Origin: G020348185 sp964525045
Lineage (GTDB): Bacteria > Nitrospirota > Nitrospiria > Nitrospirales > UBA8639
Reading direction: 5' to 3'
DNA: 15,189 bases
NCBI GenBank assembly: GCA_964525045.1
Contig: CAZGFD010000045.1
Coordinates: forward strand, 1-15,189
Part shown: piece by piece, positions 14,103 through 15,189 of the stretch
Layout: the number at the start of each line of letters is the position of its first letter
Numbering within the stretch: position 1 is the first letter of the stretch
Notes under the pieces: model-generated
Seen by the model: only the letters and a program-made list of their open reading frames with translations
The model's database searches: none
Told to the model about the DNA's origin: nothing
Program-made: the position numbers and the translations under genes

Positions 14103-15189
14103 ATGACAAACACCCTTACTTTTCACCAAATTGAATCCCTGGTCAATGGGCTTGGGATCCAAAATCGGACCATGATTCGATTATTACTAATTCAATACTT
14201 CGATATCCCCCCGGATGAAATTGAATACATGGCGACCGATCAACCCGATTCCCGCTTTATGGCTGGAAACCAGCCGGAAGAAAAGCTCTTTACCAGAGAA
14301 GCTGTTCAGGACATTTCAAGCCGAATTGAGCAATATCAACAATTTTCTCGACAAAAGCGGGAGCGCCCTGCCCTGCAGCTTGATTGCCTCCAACAAATGA
14401 ACAAGATCACGGACCTCACCATTCGAATCGCAGAACAACTGTTGACCGAGCAATTCGGCGTTGAAGAGCCGACCCTTCAGGACAGAAAGTCCCAAGCTCC
14501 AACGATTCTTGCAAAACAAATCCGTCGTAAACTGGATAAAGCTTTCGAGCAAGAAGAGATTTCAGAGGAGGACTATAAAAAACAACGACTTCTTCTAGAG
14601 TACCAATTACTGTTTCGAAAAAAGGAACGGGTGAGACGTCGTTTAATCTCAGCCAAACAAGATTTTCAATTAGCGGGGCAAACACCGCTTCAAGACCATG
14701 AAATTGCCCATATATGGGGCATTCCCCTCGGTAGTCTCGCAGCCAGAAAAGTTAAAGCCTTACATCAATTTCTTTTGGATTCTGAAAAACTGCTCCAGGA
14801 GAATACCCAATCAACCGTTCAACCATCCCCAAACAGGCCTGACTATTGGAAAGAGGCCTTTGTGACGTTACGTGGCCAGCCAGTGAAGCGCTCGGTAGTT
14901 CCGTACGACGGTCTTGAACGCACGGAGGATGCGTTAATGGAAAAACTCAGGGCGTTCGCCACCGATGCCATGTCTGAGGAGGAAGAGGCTAAATTTTGGA
15001 ACAAGATTATTAAGTTACATGACACTGAACATTCAGGAATGTGGAAATCCCAGTCACGCGCCATTTTTGCTCTGCAACGACTTTCGGCCATATTGAAAGA
15101 GATGGATCTTTCTGACCCAGCCATCGAAGAGGACTTATTGACAAAAATTACTCCACCCACCGCACAAGAAAAGCTACAAGTCCCCGAGG
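14103..15189 (+). CDS. Large helical hypothetical protein (3' end outside window)
   Basis: The frame from ATG 14103 stays open for 362 codons to the window edge. The protein begins MTNTLTFHQIESLVNGLG, is rich in Gln, Glu, Lys and Arg, and is mostly helical with coiled-coil-like stretches (SSRIEQYQQFSRQKRER; KLDKAFEQEEISEEDYKKQR then LLLEYQLLFRKKERVRRRL). HEIAHIWGIPLGSLAARKVKAL (about 199-220) has the spacing of a helix-turn-helix, suggesting nucleic-acid binding, but this is only a visual impression. A Pro-rich linker near 238-247 precedes a second helical part. There is no signal peptide or membrane segment. GGA lies 9 bases before the ATG. Probably in one unit with the 74-residue gene just upstream. 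No family recognised. Confidence 0.75.
   Translation, partial: MTNTLTFHQIESLVNGLGIQNRTMIRLLLIQYFDIPPDEIEYMATDQPDSRFMAGNQPEEKLFTREAVQDISSRIEQYQQFSRQKRERPALQLDCLQQMNKITDLTIRIAEQLLTEQFGVEEPTLQDRKSQAPTILAKQIRRKLDKAFEQEEISEEDYKKQRLLLEYQLLFRKKERVRRRLISAKQDFQLAGQTPLQDHEIAHIWGIPLGSLAARKVKALHQFLLDSEKLLQENTQSTVQPSPNRPDYWKEAFVTLRGQPVKRSVVPYDGLERTEDALMEKLRAFATDAMSEEEEAKFWNKIIKLHDTEHSGMWKSQSRAIFALQRLSAILKEMDLSDPAIEEDLLTKITPPTAQEKLQVPE

Overview
The window reads as a chromosomal stretch of a Gram-negative bacterium, most likely from the Nitrospirota and Nitrospira-like. This is inferred from a cytoplasmic chlorite-dismutase-family haem protein, a cinA-thpR-recA-alaS-mltG neighbourhood, an AlaRS with a Cys-rich insert and several lineage-specific secreted proteins. 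G+C looks close to 50% by eye, lower than is usual for freshwater or soil Nitrospira, so a marine or deep-branching relative is possible. No tRNA, rRNA, CRISPR array, insertion sequence or phage gene was seen.

Layout. Positions 1-12017 are transcribed on the minus strand. Read in the direction of transcription they hold: a secreted hypothetical protein (11382-11987), cinA, thpR, recA, alaS, mltG, a RidA-family gene, a secreted HEAT-repeat protein, a secreted five-domain IPT/TIG protein, and a Ycf48-like beta-propeller protein that runs off the left edge. From 12018 the strand switches. A divergent promoter region separates the secreted hypothetical from a plus-strand group: a ChdC/HemQ-like gene, a membrane protein, a 74-residue acidic protein and a long helical protein of unknown function that runs off the right edge.

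Functional blocks. CinA, ThpR and RecA form a nucleotide-repair / RNA-end / recombination block resembling the cinA-ligT-recA grouping known in Deinococcus-Thermus; recA also appears to have its own promoter. AlaS and MltG follow, but ruvX, which often lies between them, is absent and a 336-bp gene-free stretch sits there instead. The left block encodes exported proteins (IPT/TIG and Ycf48-like) that probably act at or outside the cell envelope. The ChdC-like protein would act in haem synthesis in the cytoplasm.

The most unusual signals are non-coding. Between thpR and recA lie two inverted copies of a GTAG-headed hairpin that differ only by compensatory stem changes, which fits a REP/BIME element. 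Between alaS and mltG lies an imperfect long inverted repeat built of 'AATGTCGAAT'-like words. Between recA and alaS lies a short array of 7-bp 'CGAAAC' units. In the proteins, vicinal Cys-Cys pairs recur at the same place in three of the five IPT domains.
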